Shown: positions 7,787 to 19,028, counted from the first letter of the stretch. The stretch is DNA of 64,000 nucleotides from Pseudomonas entomophila (GCF_013523165.1 NZ_JAAMQI010000009.1:124001-188000); one strand, 5' to 3'. Numbers and translations are program-made. The notes: generated from the letters alone by a model not told the origin.

Positions 7787-8371
7787 ATGACGATCAAACA
7801 CTCTCGCCCCGGCGGCCGCAGTGCCCGGGTGCAGCAGGCCATCCACGAAGCGGTTCGCACGTTGCTCGACGAGCAGCCTCGCGACGCGCTGACCGTCCCG
7901 CTGATCGCCGCCCGCGCTGGCGTGACGCCTTCGACCCTGTACCGTCGCTGGGGCAACCTGTCGAGCCTGCTGGCCGATGTCGATCTGCAGCGGCTGCAGC
8001 CCGATGCGCCCCCTGAAGACACCGGTCACTTGCGTGGGGATCTGCTGATCTGGCTGGAGCGCTATGTCGATGACTTGGTGTCCCGACCGGGACAGGCGAT
8101 GCTGCGCGATGCGCTGACGGCGACTGACATGGGGTGCCCCGTGCGGTGCACCGAACCGACCCGCGAGCGGCTGACGCTTCTGCTCGAGCGCGCCCAGGCG
8201 CGAGGTGAGCCCGCGCCTTCGATCGACACGCTGATGGATGGTCTGGTGGCGCCCTTGATTTTCAGAACGTTGTTCGGCGGCGAGCAGCCGGACGCTGCGC
8301 TTCAGCGGCATCTGCTCGATCGCGCGTTGCGCGCCGAGGCAGAGGCCGGTCCTGTCGACGCGCGATCCTGA
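7787..8371 (+). CDS. TetR/AcrR family transcriptional regulator
   Basis: The 194-residue protein starts MTIKHSRPGGRSARVQQAIH and carries a TetR helix-turn-helix at residues 25-60 (VPLIAARAGVTPSTLYRRWG). The C-terminal ligand domain resembles the TetR C-33 type common beside MFS exporters. The start at 7787 was chosen because it gives the typical basic N-terminus; an upstream in-frame ATG at 7766 falls in the inverted repeat. It most likely represses itself and the divergent MFS gene by binding the 24-bp repeat arms. Confidence 0.9.
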   Translation: MTIKHSRPGGRSARVQQAIHEAVRTLLDEQPRDALTVPLIAARAGVTPSTLYRRWGNLSSLLADVDLQRLQPDAPPEDTGHLRGDLLIWLERYVDDLVSRPGQAMLRDALTATDMGCPVRCTEPTRERLTLLLERAQARGEPAPSIDTLMDGLVAPLIFRTLFGGEQPDAALQRHLLDRALRAEAEAGPVDARS

Positions 8372-8383
8372 GATGCACGGGCG

Positions 8384-9007
8384 TCAGGCGCGTCGCGCGG
8401 TCAGCAGCAGCGAGGCCGCCAACGCCAGCAGCGCCGCACAGCCACGGTTGAAGCGTCGATGCGCACTGGGCTCGCGCAGCCAGCGTTGCAAGTGCAGCCC
8501 CAGGTAGGCATAGCCTGCGATGGCCACGGCTTCCAGGGTCAGGAACAGCCCGCCCAGCAGGGCGAACTGATGGCCGGCCCCCTGCGCAGGGTCGATGAAC
8601 TGGGGTAGAAACGCCGTGAAGATCAGGATGGCCTTGGGGTTGCCTGCCGCCACGAAGAATTCCTGCCTGGCCAGCGTCCACAGGCCACTGCCCGCACGAT
8701 CGTCTGAACCAGGCTCAATGGCGACCTGTGCGTGCCACAGCCGATAGGCCAGGTAGAGCAGGTAGGCCCCACCGACCAGCTTGATGACCTGGAAAACCGC
8801 CTCTGACGTCTGCAAGACCACGGCCAGCCCTGCCGAGGCCAGCGCGATCATCAGCGCGAAGGCCAGCAGGCGGCCCAGTCCTGCTACACAGGAGGAACTC
8901 CATCCGTGTCGCGTGGCGTTGCTGACCGAGAGAAGATTGTTGGGCCCTGGGGCCAGGTTGAGCGCGAAGCACGCGGGTAGAAACAGCAACAGGGTCGTGG
9001 TATTCAT
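8384..9007 (-). CDS. LysE/RhtB family amino-acid exporter
   Basis: The 207-residue inner membrane protein has about six hydrophobic segments and the LysE-family signature LAPGPNNLLSVSNATRHGW near the N-terminus, plus FFVAAGNPKAILIFTAFLPQF in the middle. Members export amino acids or their analogues. The start MNTTTLLLFLPAC was chosen as it begins directly at the first membrane helix; longer versions add non-conserved basic residues. It is convergent with the TetR gene (12 bases apart). The substrate is not predictable. Confidence 0.9.
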   Translation of the reverse strand: MNTTTLLLFLPACFALNLAPGPNNLLSVSNATRHGWSSSCVAGLGRLLAFALMIALASAGLAVVLQTSEAVFQVIKLVGGAYLLYLAYRLWHAQVAIEPGSDDRAGSGLWTLARQEFFVAAGNPKAILIFTAFLPQFIDPAQGAGHQFALLGGLFLTLEAVAIAGYAYLGLHLQRWLREPSAHRRFNRGCAALLALAASLLLTARRA

Positions 9008-9210
9008 CGGCATCCTTGCAGGTCGGGGCGGTCTCACGGCACTTGTCGCACCCCGTTCGATCCGGTGCGGCAGTACACCGAGCATAGACCCACTGCCTGG
9101 CACCCTGAACCTGTTTTTGCGGCGACAGTCTCAAGCAGGTCATCCCATTCAGGGGGCCGGCGCATGCGCGTCGAAGGTCACGATGTTTCCATCATTCAAA
9201 AGAGGCGGCC

Positions 9211-9699
9211 ATGAAACTCTCCATGAGAAGTGCATCATTTTCCCTGTTGGCGCTGGTCTTGGCGGGGTGTGATGCCAATACCTCCGCGAAAACCAACGCA
9301 GCGCAGCTGATCTCGACCTTCCAGGGCGACTGGAAGGTGACGGGGGTGGCCGTCTCGGATACCGGCGTGCAAGCGTTGCAGGACGATGACCCCACCCTGA
9401 TGGGCAAGCAGGCCAGCTTCACGCCGGAGGCCCTGACCTGGGTGCCGGCAGACAGTGCCGAGGATGCCTGCAAGCAGCCCACCTTCCGCAAACTGACCGT
9501 CGCGCCTGACGCGGACGTCCAGGCCAGGCTCGACAAGCTCGGGCTGTCACGCGCCACGCCCTACAGCGTACGGTGCGGGTCGGGCAACTGGGGGCCGATG
9601 GGCGAGGAAGACCCTGCCTTCTTCGTCGGCGCGGACGGCGCGCTCGGGTTGCCTTGGTACGACGGCGGGCTGCTCAAGCTGACCCGTACGGCACGCTGA
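9211..9699 (+). CDS. Predicted lipoprotein, unknown function
   Basis: The 162-residue product starts MKLSMRSASFSLLALVLAGC, a clear lipoprotein signal with lipobox VLAGC and Asp directly after the Cys, which in E. coli rules would favour retention in the inner membrane (rules differ in Pseudomonas). The mature domain has a STFQGDWKVTGV segment and later GSGNWGPMGEEDPAFF, suggesting a small beta-rich fold like lipocalin-type META/heat-shock lipoproteins, but I cannot assign a family. GAGGCGG upstream serves as ribosome binding site. Confidence 0.75.
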   Translation: MKLSMRSASFSLLALVLAGCDANTSAKTNAAQLISTFQGDWKVTGVAVSDTGVQALQDDDPTLMGKQASFTPEALTWVPADSAEDACKQPTFRKLTVAPDADVQARLDKLGLSRATPYSVRCGSGNWGPMGEEDPAFFVGADGALGLPWYDGGLLKLTRTAR

Positions 9700-9903
9700 G
9701 CAAAGCGCGTTGACGCGCGCCGCCTCAGCGACCCGAAGCCCTGCCAGGGCGCTTGATGAAGAGACCGCCGTGTCCGAATCATGAGCGCCCCTGTCATTAG
9801 TTCCCCTCATCGGGCCAGCGACTTTTCTCTGAACCATGACATCCCACATCAGGTCACCCGCATAACCAGTTGTAAAAACACTTTTTTCCAGGGATTCGAT
9901 GTC

Positions 9904-10212
9904 ATGTCGCCAAAAGACGAAGCGGCACAGTTCGAGGCGTATCAGTTGATCAAGCAACTGAATGAGGTCGTGACGGACACCATGAAGCATGTAGCCTATG
10001 GCCACCTTCCCGATGTTCAATGGCAGGAGGTCGTCAGCACCCATCGTCAGGCCTTCGAGCAATGGATGCAGTTCGCCGAAGGCGAGGCCACGACGCAGGA
10101 GATGGAGCAACGCCGCGGGCGGCTGCGCCATGAAGGGCAGGACCGGGGGCGTGAATCAACGGCTTCCGTTCTGCACGACGCCTGCGAAGATCGCGACCGC
10201 GAAGGGGAATGA
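9904..10212 (+). CDS. Hypothetical small helical protein
   Basis: The 102-residue product starts MSPKDEAAQFEAYQLIKQLN and is predicted mostly helical and acidic, ending in a charged low-complexity tail. CAGGGA lies about 12 bases upstream of the chosen ATG; an earlier in-frame ATG at 9781 adds a segment with no conserved character. No family is recognised, and there is no operon partner on this strand. Confidence 0.5.
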   Translation: MSPKDEAAQFEAYQLIKQLNEVVTDTMKHVAYGHLPDVQWQEVVSTHRQAFEQWMQFAEGEATTQEMEQRRGRLRHEGQDRGRESTASVLHDACEDRDREGE

Positions 10213-10250
10213 CGCGTTGCGGCCCTGGAATCACGCGCCCTCTTGCGGTC

Positions 10251-10730
10251 TCATGTCATGGTGAGCAGGGCCGCCTGCTGACCTTGTTCGGCCGAAAGCA
10301 CGCCGTCCTTGACCTGTTTGTTCAGGGCCGTGTTGGCCGTGGTCAGCGCCGCCGTCAGTGAGCCCAGTTCCGCCTGCACGCCTGCGGCCTTGAGTTGCCG
10401 GGTCCGGGGGTCCAGGCTCTGGTCCGTCATCACCGCTTGCAACTCGACCTGCTTCTGCTCGATCTTCTGCTTCAGCTCACGGATCATTTTCAGGATCTTC
10501 TGCGTCGTGTCCGGCAAGCCGCTTTCCTCGATGTCTCGATTCGACGCAGCCTTCTGGGCCGCAGCCGACTTCTGCAAGGCCAGGCCGGAGAACGAGACCT
10601 TGATCGCTTCAGGGCGCGCGCTGCTGGTGGGCGGCGACTGCTCGGTCGCCGCATCGCGCGCCTGCGTTGGCGTGGCGAGTTGAAGGGCGCTGTGCGCGGT
10701 CGGGTTCGATACGGGGAGGGGGGTCAACAT
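10251..10730 (-). CDS. Hypothetical coiled-coil protein
   Basis: The 159-residue product starts MLTPLPVSNPTAHSALQLAT. The first 60 residues are Ala/Ser/Thr/Pro-rich and probably disordered; residues about 80-115 (KILKMIRELKQKIEQKQVEL) have strong heptad character, and a second helical region follows. No signal peptide or known domain is seen. The pattern resembles small Pseudomonas proteins of unknown role. An upstream in-frame ATG at 10784 is possible. Confidence 0.6.
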   Translation of the reverse strand: MLTPLPVSNPTAHSALQLATPTQARDAATEQSPPTSSARPEAIKVSFSGLALQKSAAAQKAASNRDIEESGLPDTTQKILKMIRELKQKIEQKQVELQAVMTDQSLDPRTRQLKAAGVQAELGSLTAALTTANTALNKQVKDGVLSAEQGQQAALLTMT

Positions 10731-10970
10731 GTTCCGGCCTTGGAAATGAGGGGTCGCCTCTGTATCGGCCCGATCGGACGACACTTGAACGAAGCGGCGC
10801 CGGGTGCTCTGGGAGGCTGTGTCTCATAGGACGCTGCGGCTCGATCAGCCGCCATGGTGTCAATGCTTTCCCTCTGTGATGACCGTTCATCGACCCTCGG
10901 GACACTTTGCCGTGGCAACCCCCTCACATGTAGGTACTCAGCCACTTTGCAGTGAAGAAGGAGCGTCATC

Positions 10971-11204
10971 ATGGTCAAAGACAACAACGGTCCGGCAGCA
11001 CCTTATCCAGGCCCTTCGGAGCCTGACACCGGCGACGAACACGGTTCGGGCATCGAGCAAGCCAGCTCCGAACCCAAGCAAGGGACCGGCGAGAAGCCGG
11101 AAGACTGGACGCCGCCACCAGGCAACCCTGGCTCCGATCAGGACTCCCAGGTCGAGCGGGACAATGGGACGGCCAGGACCGAAACCCCGACCCCCAACCG
11201 CTGA
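10971..11204 (+). CDS. Hypothetical disordered small protein
   Basis: The 77-residue product is almost entirely Pro, Gly, Glu, Asp, Ser and Thr (starts MVKDNNGPAAPYPGPSEPDT) and is predicted disordered. A good ribosome binding site, AAGGAGCG, lies just upstream of the ATG. Such hydrophilic proteins are often stress-induced in Pseudomonas, but that is inference. No homologous family is recognised. Confidence 0.55.
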   Translation: MVKDNNGPAAPYPGPSEPDTGDEHGSGIEQASSEPKQGTGEKPEDWTPPPGNPGSDQDSQVERDNGTARTETPTPNR

Positions 11205-11320
11205 GAGCATCGACAGACCCCAGGCGTCTCGATCGGCTGGGGTTCCTGACCTGTCTTGCCGCCTGGACATGCCGCATGACCAGGCAAGGGGGCATCGCCC
11301 GATGCCCCTGCCATCACCCC

Positions 11321-11713
11321 TTACGCGTCCGATTGCTTGCCTGTTTCTTCCTGCGCCTCACTGATCTGCTGCTCTGCCATGGCCCTGTAGGTCTTGCGCA
11401 ACTTCTGCAGTTCACGGCTGCTCATGGTTTCCAGGTCGAGCACCGAGTTTTCCGCGGCCTTGGTGGCACGAATCAGTTCGTCCAGCTTGACGTGAAGAAT
11501 GTCGTTGTCGCGGTTCTGCGTGTTCTGGATCAGGAAGACCATCAGGAACGTGATGATCGTGGTGCCGGTGTTGATGATCAGTTGCCAGGTGTCGTTGTAG
11601 TTGAAGTAGGGGCCGGTCGTGGCCCAGACGATGATCAGCGCCAAGGCAAGCAGGAAGGTCCCTGAGCTGCCGGAACGGTTGGACAGCCATTGGCAGAATC
11701 GCGAAAACGTCAT
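11321..11713 (-). CDS. Low-affinity iron permease-like small membrane protein
   Basis: The 130-residue protein has two transmembrane helices (residues 18-40 and 48-66) and the signature WATTGPYFNYNDTWQLIINT followed by GTTIITFLMVFLIQNTQNRD, characteristic of the low-affinity iron permease family PF04120 (named after yeast Fet4 but in bacteria of uncertain function). A soluble helical tail (KLDELIRATKAAENSVLDLE) follows. AAGGAGCC provides the ribosome binding site. Transport activity of these short bacterial forms is unproven. Confidence 0.88.
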   Translation of the reverse strand: MTFSRFCQWLSNRSGSSGTFLLALALIIVWATTGPYFNYNDTWQLIINTGTTIITFLMVFLIQNTQNRDNDILHVKLDELIRATKAAENSVLDLETMSSRELQKLRKTYRAMAEQQISEAQEETGKQSDA

Positions 11714-11864
11714 GGTGTGGCTCCTTTTTCCAATGATGGAGCGTGTGACAACCTCAGCGCGCTGAAATTTATTTTTACATTCACCGGAAGTGATGCGTGC
11801 CTGCGCGGGACTGAACCGTTCACGCTTGCCAGTGCCCAACAAGGACCACTCTGGAGATCACACC

Positions 11865-11999
11865 ATGACAGACCCACAAACGAACGAGCAGCAGCCCGAG
11901 AAGCCCGAGCACGAGGACGTGCCTGCACATTCCACCGAGGAAGAACGCGAGCGGTTGAAGGACGTCAACAAGGACGGCATCCCGCCTGGCATTTGCTGA
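11865..11999 (+). CDS. Hypothetical 44-residue acidic protein
   Basis: The product begins MTDPQTNEQQPEKPEHEDVP and ends KDVNKDGIPPGIC. It is highly charged and likely disordered except for EEERERLKDVNKDG, which has an EF-hand-like DVNKDG tail. GGAG lies nine bases upstream of the ATG. A short ORF such as this can arise by chance; the ribosome site and composition favour a real gene. Confidence 0.5.
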   Translation: MTDPQTNEQQPEKPEHEDVPAHSTEEERERLKDVNKDGIPPGIC

Positions 12000-12049
12000 A
12001 CAGGCCGACGCGCCTGATGATCGGTGCGAGGGCCGACTCAGGTCGGGTC

Positions 12050-12718
12050 TCATTCGAGGGGGCGGATCAGTTCAGGCCCCTGGTTTCGCACGTTGCCCAC
12101 CGCAGGACTCACCCGGTACCACTCGAACGCCTCGGCAGGCTCGCCCAGGTGCAGCGCCATCTGTTCCGCGCGCTCACCCTCCAGCGCCGGGTCGAGCCAG
12201 GAACGTGCCAGCTCGGGGGCCAGTACCACCGGACGCCGATCATGCACATCGACCATGCCGCCCTGAGCGTCGGCCGTGATGATCACGAAACCGTCCTGCT
12301 CATCGCCCTTGAAACGCCCGATGCTCGCGCACAGGGCCGGTCGGCCGTCGCGCCGCCGAATCAGGTAGGGCTGCTTGCGCGGGCCGCCTTCGTCGACCCA
12401 TTCGTACCAGCCATCGATCGGCGTGATCGCCCGGTGGGGCCAGATGGCACGAAAGAAGGCGCCATGGGCGACTTTCTCCGCCCGCGCGTTGATCGGCGCG
12501 GCGCGGTCCGTCGCCCAGTGCGGGCGCCAGCCCCACGTGATGCGTTCGGCGCACAATCCCCGCGCCTCCTCCTGGCGTAGCACGGTGACGGCCGTGGCAG
12601 GTGCCACGTTGAAGCGCGGTGATACGGAGTCTTCGGACGTGTCGTGCCAGGCGTGCGGCCAGTCCAGCGCGGCGACGAATGCAGGGGTATCGCTGTATTG
12701 AATCACGCGTCCACACAT
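12050..12718 (-). CDS. yedK: SRAP-domain protein (YedK/HMCES family)
   Basis: The 222-residue protein starts MCGRVIQYSD. Cys2, exposed after Met removal, is the catalytic residue that forms a thiazolidine crosslink with abasic sites in single-stranded DNA and shields them from error-prone repair. Other family residues are visible: Asn in PRFNVAPATAV, Arg-Ala-Glu in NARAEKV and His in VDVHDRRPVVL. The length is usual. The start at 12718 is fixed by the Cys2 requirement; longer versions starting upstream would not be active. It faces away from the L36-type gene. Confidence 0.93.
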   Translation of the reverse strand: MCGRVIQYSDTPAFVAALDWPHAWHDTSEDSVSPRFNVAPATAVTVLRQEEARGLCAERITWGWRPHWATDRAAPINARAEKVAHGAFFRAIWPHRAITPIDGWYEWVDEGGPRKQPYLIRRRDGRPALCASIGRFKGDEQDGFVIITADAQGGMVDVHDRRPVVLAPELARSWLDPALEGERAEQMALHLGEPAEAFEWYRVSPAVGNVRNQGPELIRPLE

Positions 12719-12803
12719 GGGAGCGCTCCTCCTGGGCAGGTTCTCGTGGGCGATCCCGCCGCACACTCGATTGGACCTTGCGCACCTCAAAGCATTCGCT
12801 GTA

Positions 12804-12820
12804 ATGTAATAGTATTACAT
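12804..12820. promoter_or_regulatory. Zur-like zinc operator before the L36 paralogue
   Basis: ATGTAATA-G-TATTACAT is a perfect 8+1+8 palindrome, 16 bases before the start codon of the L36-type gene. It resembles the Zur boxes of gamma-proteobacteria (AT-rich palindromes around ATGTTATA...TATAACAT). It predicts repression in zinc-replete cells. Assignment to Zur rather than another Fur-family protein rests mainly on the downstream gene. Confidence 0.75.
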
Positions 12821-12836
12821 AAATAGGAGCGTCATC

Positions 12837-12980
12837 ATGCAGGTGCTGTCCTCTCTCAAGAATGCCAAGCTGCGTCATCGCGACTGCCAGGTCGTCAAGC
12901 GCCGCGGTCGTCTCTACGTGATCTGCAAGTCCAACCCGCGTTTCAAGGCACGCCAGGGCGGGGTCAAAAAGCGCGGTTGA
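12837..12980 (+). CDS. rpmJ2: Ribosomal protein L36 paralogue, zinc-independent form
   Basis: The 47-residue product begins [20 protein letters not shown] and ends in [11 protein letters not shown]. It matches YkgO, the C-minus paralogue of bL36. In zinc-binding L36 three Cys and one His hold the metal; here only two Cys remain (DCQVV and YVICKSN), the first Cys is missing and the His is replaced (PRFKARQ). Such proteins replace the zinc form under zinc limitation and free zinc. AGGAG lies upstream. The usual partner ykgM (L31) is not next to it here. Confidence 0.93.
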   Translation: MQVLSSLKNAKLRHRDCQVVKRRGRLYVICKSNPRFKARQGGVKKRG

Positions 12981-13040
12981 CCGGGGCTGACCCGCGTACA
13001 CTGACCCTCATTCAAGGCCAGACGAATCGAGGGTGCACGG

Positions 13041-15401
13041 GTGGAATGGCAGCAAGGCTTCGTCCTCACGCGGCATTGGCAGGACGTGCCAGCGGGCACC
13101 GAAGTGACCTTCTGGCTGGCCACCGATGCCGGGCCACGCTGCGTACGCCTGGCCCCCCAGACATCGGTCGCGTTCATCCCGCTCGAGCAACGTGACCGGG
13201 TGCAGGCCGTGGTGGGCGATGAGCCAGGCGTCGAACTCAAGCCGCTCGCGCTGCGCGACTTCGCCCGCCGCCCGGTCTTCGGGCTCTACTGCCGCCACTA
13301 CCGACAACTGCTCGCCCTCGAACAGCGCCTGACGGCTGCGGGCGTGGATGTGTTCGAGGCCGACATCAAACCCCCCGAGCGCTACCTGATGGAGCGTTTC
13401 ATCACCGCGCCCGTGCGCTTCACCGGCACGCCTCGGGCCGACGGCTCGCTGGACGCCGCCGTACTCAGGCCCGAGCCCGACTACCGCCCGACCCTGCGCG
13501 TGGTATCGCTGGACATCGAGACCACCGCTCAGGGAGAGCTCTACTGCATCGGGCTGGAGGGCTGCGGGCAACGGCAGGTCTACATGCTCGGGCCGCCCAC
13601 CGGCCCTGCTGACGACCAGGCGGTCGAGCTGATCTACCGCGCCACCCGCGCCGAGCTGATCGCATGCCTGGACCAGTGGCTGCAGGAGCACGACCCCGAT
13701 GCGATCATCGGCTGGAACGTAGTGCAGTTCGACCTGCGTCTGTTGCACAAGCACGCCGTCAACCTGCAGGTGCCCTTGCGCATGGGCCGCGACGGCAGCG
13801 CCCTGCAGGTGCGCGAGCAGGGCCAGCACGGGCACGCCAGCATCAGCGCCGCAGGACGCTTGCTGATCGACGGGGTTGAGGCCTTGCGCTCGGCGACCTG
13901 GAACTTCCCGTCCTTCAGCCTGGAGAACGTTTCGCGCACCTTGCTGGGGGAGGGCAAGGCCATCGCCACCCCTTACCACCGCATGGACGAGATCAATCGC
14001 CTGTTCGCCGAAGACAAGCCAGGCCTGGCGCGCTACAACATCAAGGACTGCGAGCTGGTCACGCGGATCTTCGCCCACACCGGGCTGATGGCCTTTCTGC
14101 TCGAGCGCGCGACGGTGACCGGGCTGCCCGTGGACCGCAGTGCCGGTTCGGTCGCCGCGTTCAGTCACCTGTACCTGCCGGCGATGCACCGCCAGGGCTT
14201 CGTTGCGCCCAACCTCGGCAGCCAGCCGGACCTGCCCAGCCCCGGCGGTTTCGTCATGGATTCGCGCCCCGGCCTCTACGACTCGGTCCTGGTGCTCGAT
14301 TACAAGAGCCTGTACCCCTCGATCATCCGGACCTTCCTGATCGACCCGGTGGGGCTGATCGAGGGGCTGGCGCACCCAGACCCGACGCACGCGGTGGAAG
14401 GCTTTCGCGACGCCTGGTTCTCGCGCACCCAGCATTGCCTGCCGCGCATCGTCGAGCGTGTCTGGCAAGGGCGCGAGGCGGCCAAGCGCGACGGGAACGC
14501 GCCGCTGTCGCAAGCGCTGAAGATCATCATGAACGCGTTCTATGGCGTGCTCGGCACACCCGGTTGCCGGTTCTTCGATGCACGCCTGGCCTCGTCCATC
14601 ACCCTGCGCGGGCACCAGATCATGCACCAGACCCGTGCGCTGATCGAGGCGCGTGGCCTGGAGGTGATCTATGGCGACACCGACTCCACCTTCGTGTGCC
14701 TGCGCCGGGCCCTCGACGAAGACGAGGCCATGGACCTGGGGCACACGCTCGTCACCGAGATCAACCAATGGTGGCGCGATCACCTGCGCCAGACGCTGCA
14801 GCTCGACAGCGCCCTGGAGCTGCAGGTCGACACGCACTTTCGTCGCTTCCTGATGCCGACCATCCGCGGTGCAGAGGAGGGCAGCAAGAAGCGCTACGCC
14901 GGCCTGACGCGCCGTGGCGAAGGCGAGGACACGCTGGTGTTCAAAGGCATGGAGTCGGTGCGCACCGACTGGTCGCTCCTGGCGCGCGAGTTCCAGCGCG
15001 AGCTGTACGGCCGGATCTTCCGCCGCCAACCCTACCAGGCCTACGTGTGCGAATACGTGCGCCAGACCCTGGCCGGCGAGCACGATGACCGGCTGGTGTA
15101 TCGCAAGCGGCTGCGTCGGCCCCTGGCAGACTACGAGCGCACGGTGCCGCCACACGTGCGCGCCGCGCGCCTGGCCGAGGCCTACCATGCCGGGTTGGGA
15201 CGGCCCAGCGCCTACAAGAAAGGAGGCTGGATCAGCTACCTGATCACACTGAACGGGCCTGAACCGCTGGAGCACCACCCTTCGCCGATCGACTACGAGC
15301 ACTACGTGTCACGTCAGCTCAAGCCCATCGCCGATGCCATCCTGCCGTTCGTGGACGATGACTTCACGGCGCTGACCGGGCAGCAGATGCCGTTGTTCTG
15401 A
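13041..15401 (+). CDS. polB: DNA polymerase II
   Basis: This B-family polymerase has 786 residues, the normal length. It has an N-terminal domain, a 3'-5' exonuclease with Exo I SLDIETT at about residue 157 and Exo II-like [10 protein letters not shown], and a polymerase domain with motif [14 protein letters not shown] near 417 and motif [10 protein letters not shown] near 544. It takes part in replication restart and translesion synthesis. In E. coli it is SOS-induced, but no LexA box is visible before this gene. The start ATG fits the family start ([13 protein letters not shown]). Confidence 0.97.
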   Translation: MEWQQGFVLTRHWQDVPAGTEVTFWLATDAGPRCVRLAPQTSVAFIPLEQRDRVQAVVGDEPGVELKPLALRDFARRPVFGLYCRHYRQLLALEQRLTAAGVDVFEADIKPPERYLMERFITAPVRFTGTPRADGSLDAAVLRPEPDYRPTLRVVSLDIETTAQGELYCIGLEGCGQRQVYMLGPPTGPADDQAVELIYRATRAELIACLDQWLQEHDPDAIIGWNVVQFDLRLLHKHAVNLQVPLRMGRDGSALQVREQGQHGHASISAAGRLLIDGVEALRSATWNFPSFSLENVSRTLLGEGKAIATPYHRMDEINRLFAEDKPGLARYNIKDCELVTRIFAHTGLMAFLLERATVTGLPVDRSAGSVAAFSHLYLPAMHRQGFVAPNLGSQPDLPSPGGFVMDSRPGLYDSVLVLDYKSLYPSIIRTFLIDPVGLIEGLAHPDPTHAVEGFRDAWFSRTQHCLPRIVERVWQGREAAKRDGNAPLSQALKIIMNAFYGVLGTPGCRFFDARLASSITLRGHQIMHQTRALIEARGLEVIYGDTDSTFVCLRRALDEDEAMDLGHTLVTEINQWWRDHLRQTLQLDSALELQVDTHFRRFLMPTIRGAEEGSKKRYAGLTRRGEGEDTLVFKGMESVRTDWSLLAREFQRELYGRIFRRQPYQAYVCEYVRQTLAGEHDDRLVYRKRLRRPLADYERTVPPHVRAARLAEAYHAGLGRPSAYKKGGWISYLITLNGPEPLEHHPSPIDYEHYVSRQLKPIADAILPFVDDDFTALTGQQMPLF

Positions 15402-15627
15402 CTGCATGCTGCCAACAAGCGCTCTGCGCGGGTGACCCGGCCTCGAACGTCAGCGGGCGACGAGCTATGCTCGATGAGACAGGGTGAGCGGGTACGCTGC
15501 AAGACAGGCGAGATCATCCGTTACCTATTTCGGCATGAGCCAAGCGGCCAAATGGTTTAGGCTTTGGTGTCAGACATTTCGCTTTGAACTGTAGTCTTGT
15601 TAGTTACGGATACATAAGGAGAGACCC

Positions 15628-16188
15628 ATGCTAGCGCGGTCGTTGACCTTCGCCACGTTGCTCGCCGTGACCGGGCCGCTACTTGCGGCCAACAACGATG
15701 GACCCTTGGCTGCCGAGCTGGGCAAGTCGAGACCGCTGGTGGTGATTGCGCCGAGCACGGCGGACCCCACGTTGAGGGGGCTGGACGAGGCGCTCAAGGC
15801 GCCCGAGACCCAGGCGGGGTTCAAGGAGCGCAACCTGGTGCTGTTCAGCATCGCCGGGCTGGTCGGCAAGCGGGACGACAAGTTCCTCGAACAACAGGCG
15901 ACCATGGCGCTGATCCGCGAATTGAAGCTGGGCGCCAGCAAGGGCACCAAGGTCATTCTGATCGGGAAGGATGGGCAACAGCACATGCTCAAGGACGAGC
16001 AGAACACCGATGCGCTCGATGCGCAGGCCGTGTTCAAGGCCGTGGATGGGCTACCTGCCAGCGAGAAGGCAGTGTCGGCCCCAGAGCCGGTGGCCAGCAC
16101 GGCCACCACCACGGCGAAGGAGGCCAAGCCAGGCAAGCCCGTCAAGCCTGCTGTACCTGCCAAGCCGCCCAAGCCACTGGAAGACTGA
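15628..16188 (+). CDS. DUF4174-domain secreted protein
   Basis: The 186-residue product has a signal peptide (MLARSLTFATLLAVTGPLLA, cleavage near AxA) followed by a thioredoxin-like DUF4174 domain at residues 30-145 (LGKSRPLVVIAPSTADPTLR; KVILIGKDGQQHMLKDEQNT). It lacks a CxxC motif, as is usual for DUF4174, so it is not a classic thiol oxidoreductase. The tail is Pro/Ala/Lys-rich (KPGKPVKPAVPAKPPKP) and probably disordered. AAGGAGAG gives a good ribosome site. Periplasmic location is predicted; function is unknown. Confidence 0.85.
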   Translation: MLARSLTFATLLAVTGPLLAANNDGPLAAELGKSRPLVVIAPSTADPTLRGLDEALKAPETQAGFKERNLVLFSIAGLVGKRDDKFLEQQATMALIRELKLGASKGTKVILIGKDGQQHMLKDEQNTDALDAQAVFKAVDGLPASEKAVSAPEPVASTATTTAKEAKPGKPVKPAVPAKPPKPLED

Positions 16189-16193
16189 GTGAC

Positions 16194-16222
16194 GCCGCCC
16201 GGTGCTCCACGCGCCGGGCGGC
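16194..16222. repeat. GC hairpin between convergent DUF4174 and glgX genes
   Basis: GCCGCCCGG and CCGGGCGGC are exact nine-base arms around an 11-base loop, located between two convergent genes. There is no T run on either side, so terminator activity is possible but not typical. Confidence 0.55.
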
Positions 16223-16230
16223 GCGGTTCA

Positions 16231-18387
<2,157 letters not shown>

Positions 18388-18605
18388 GGCGTTCTCTCAT
18401 TCGACCGAAAATTGCAATGGAACCGTGTGACTGAAGCCTTCGGCAGGTCGAGTGATCTGACATCAGGCGAGTGACAGCAGTTGTTCGCGCCTCCTTGCGC
18501 GGTGAAATCACAAACAGACCTCAGGAAACGGTTGAGCACGGTGGCACGCGCACAAAAATGCCGCAGCCAGGTAGGAGCCGTGAAAAAGGGCAAGGGGTTT
18601 CAGGG

Positions 18606-18632
18606 AAAACCAGGCGCGTGACACGCGCCTGG
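18606..18632 (-). terminator. Terminator after the treY/DUF2934 operon
   Basis: On the minus strand CCAGGCGCGTG and CACGCGCCTGG form an eleven-pair stem (almost no unpaired loop base as drawn) followed by TTTTCCC. It lies 26 bases after the DUF2934 stop codon and separates that operon from glgX. Confidence 0.75.
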
Positions 18633-18657
18633 GTCAAGCGAGCTGAGTACCGAAGGT

Positions 18658-19011
18658 TCAGCCAGCCTCGGGCTTCTTGGCAGCGCGGGGCTTCTTGGGC
18701 GCTGCAGACTTGGTGGAAGCCTCGGGTTTGGCAGCAGGGGCCTTGGCAGGTTTTGCCGACTTGGTCGGCTTGGCCGGTTTGGCAGCGCTCGACGCGGTCT
18801 TGCCAGCCTGGGCCGACTCGAGCGCCTCTGCCGCTAGCTTCGACTTGGCAGGCGCCGGTTTCTTGCGAGGCGTCTCCTTGGGCGCCTTGGACTCGGCTTC
18901 GGCCAACTTGCGGGCCTTGGCCCAGTGATCGGCCTCGCGGCCTTCAGGTTTGCCCTCCGATTCCCAGATCTGGTAGGCGAATTCACGGATACGTTTTTCA
19001 TCGACACTCAT
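18658..19011 (-). CDS. DUF2934 protein with histone H1-like Lys/Ala/Pro tail
   Basis: The 117-residue product has a DUF2934 domain in its first 40 residues (MSVDEKRIREFAYQIWESEG, then GREADHWAKARKLAEAE), and the rest is a Lys/Ala/Pro-rich tail like that of AlgP/histone H1 (KPAKPTKSAKPAKAPAAKPE). DUF2934 proteins recur in rhizobial and pseudomonad stress and trehalose loci; function is unknown. The tail suggests nucleic acid or polyanion binding, which is inference. The start was chosen for the AGGAGCG just upstream. It begins 17 bases after treY ends, so it is the last gene of the glgA-treZ-malQ-treY operon. Confidence 0.85.
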   Translation of the reverse strand: MSVDEKRIREFAYQIWESEGKPEGREADHWAKARKLAEAESKAPKETPRKKPAPAKSKLAAEALESAQAGKTASSAAKPAKPTKSAKPAKAPAAKPEASTKSAAPKKPRAAKKPEAG

Positions 19012-19028
19012 CACGACGCTCCTGGTGT

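Noticed and set aside
13000..13040. LexA box expected before polB
   Set aside because: No CTGT-N8-ACAG sequence is present in the 60-base gap or the preceding gene.
13008..15302. Minus-strand frame of 764 codons opposite polB
   Set aside because: Shadow of polB, which has all polymerase and exonuclease motifs.
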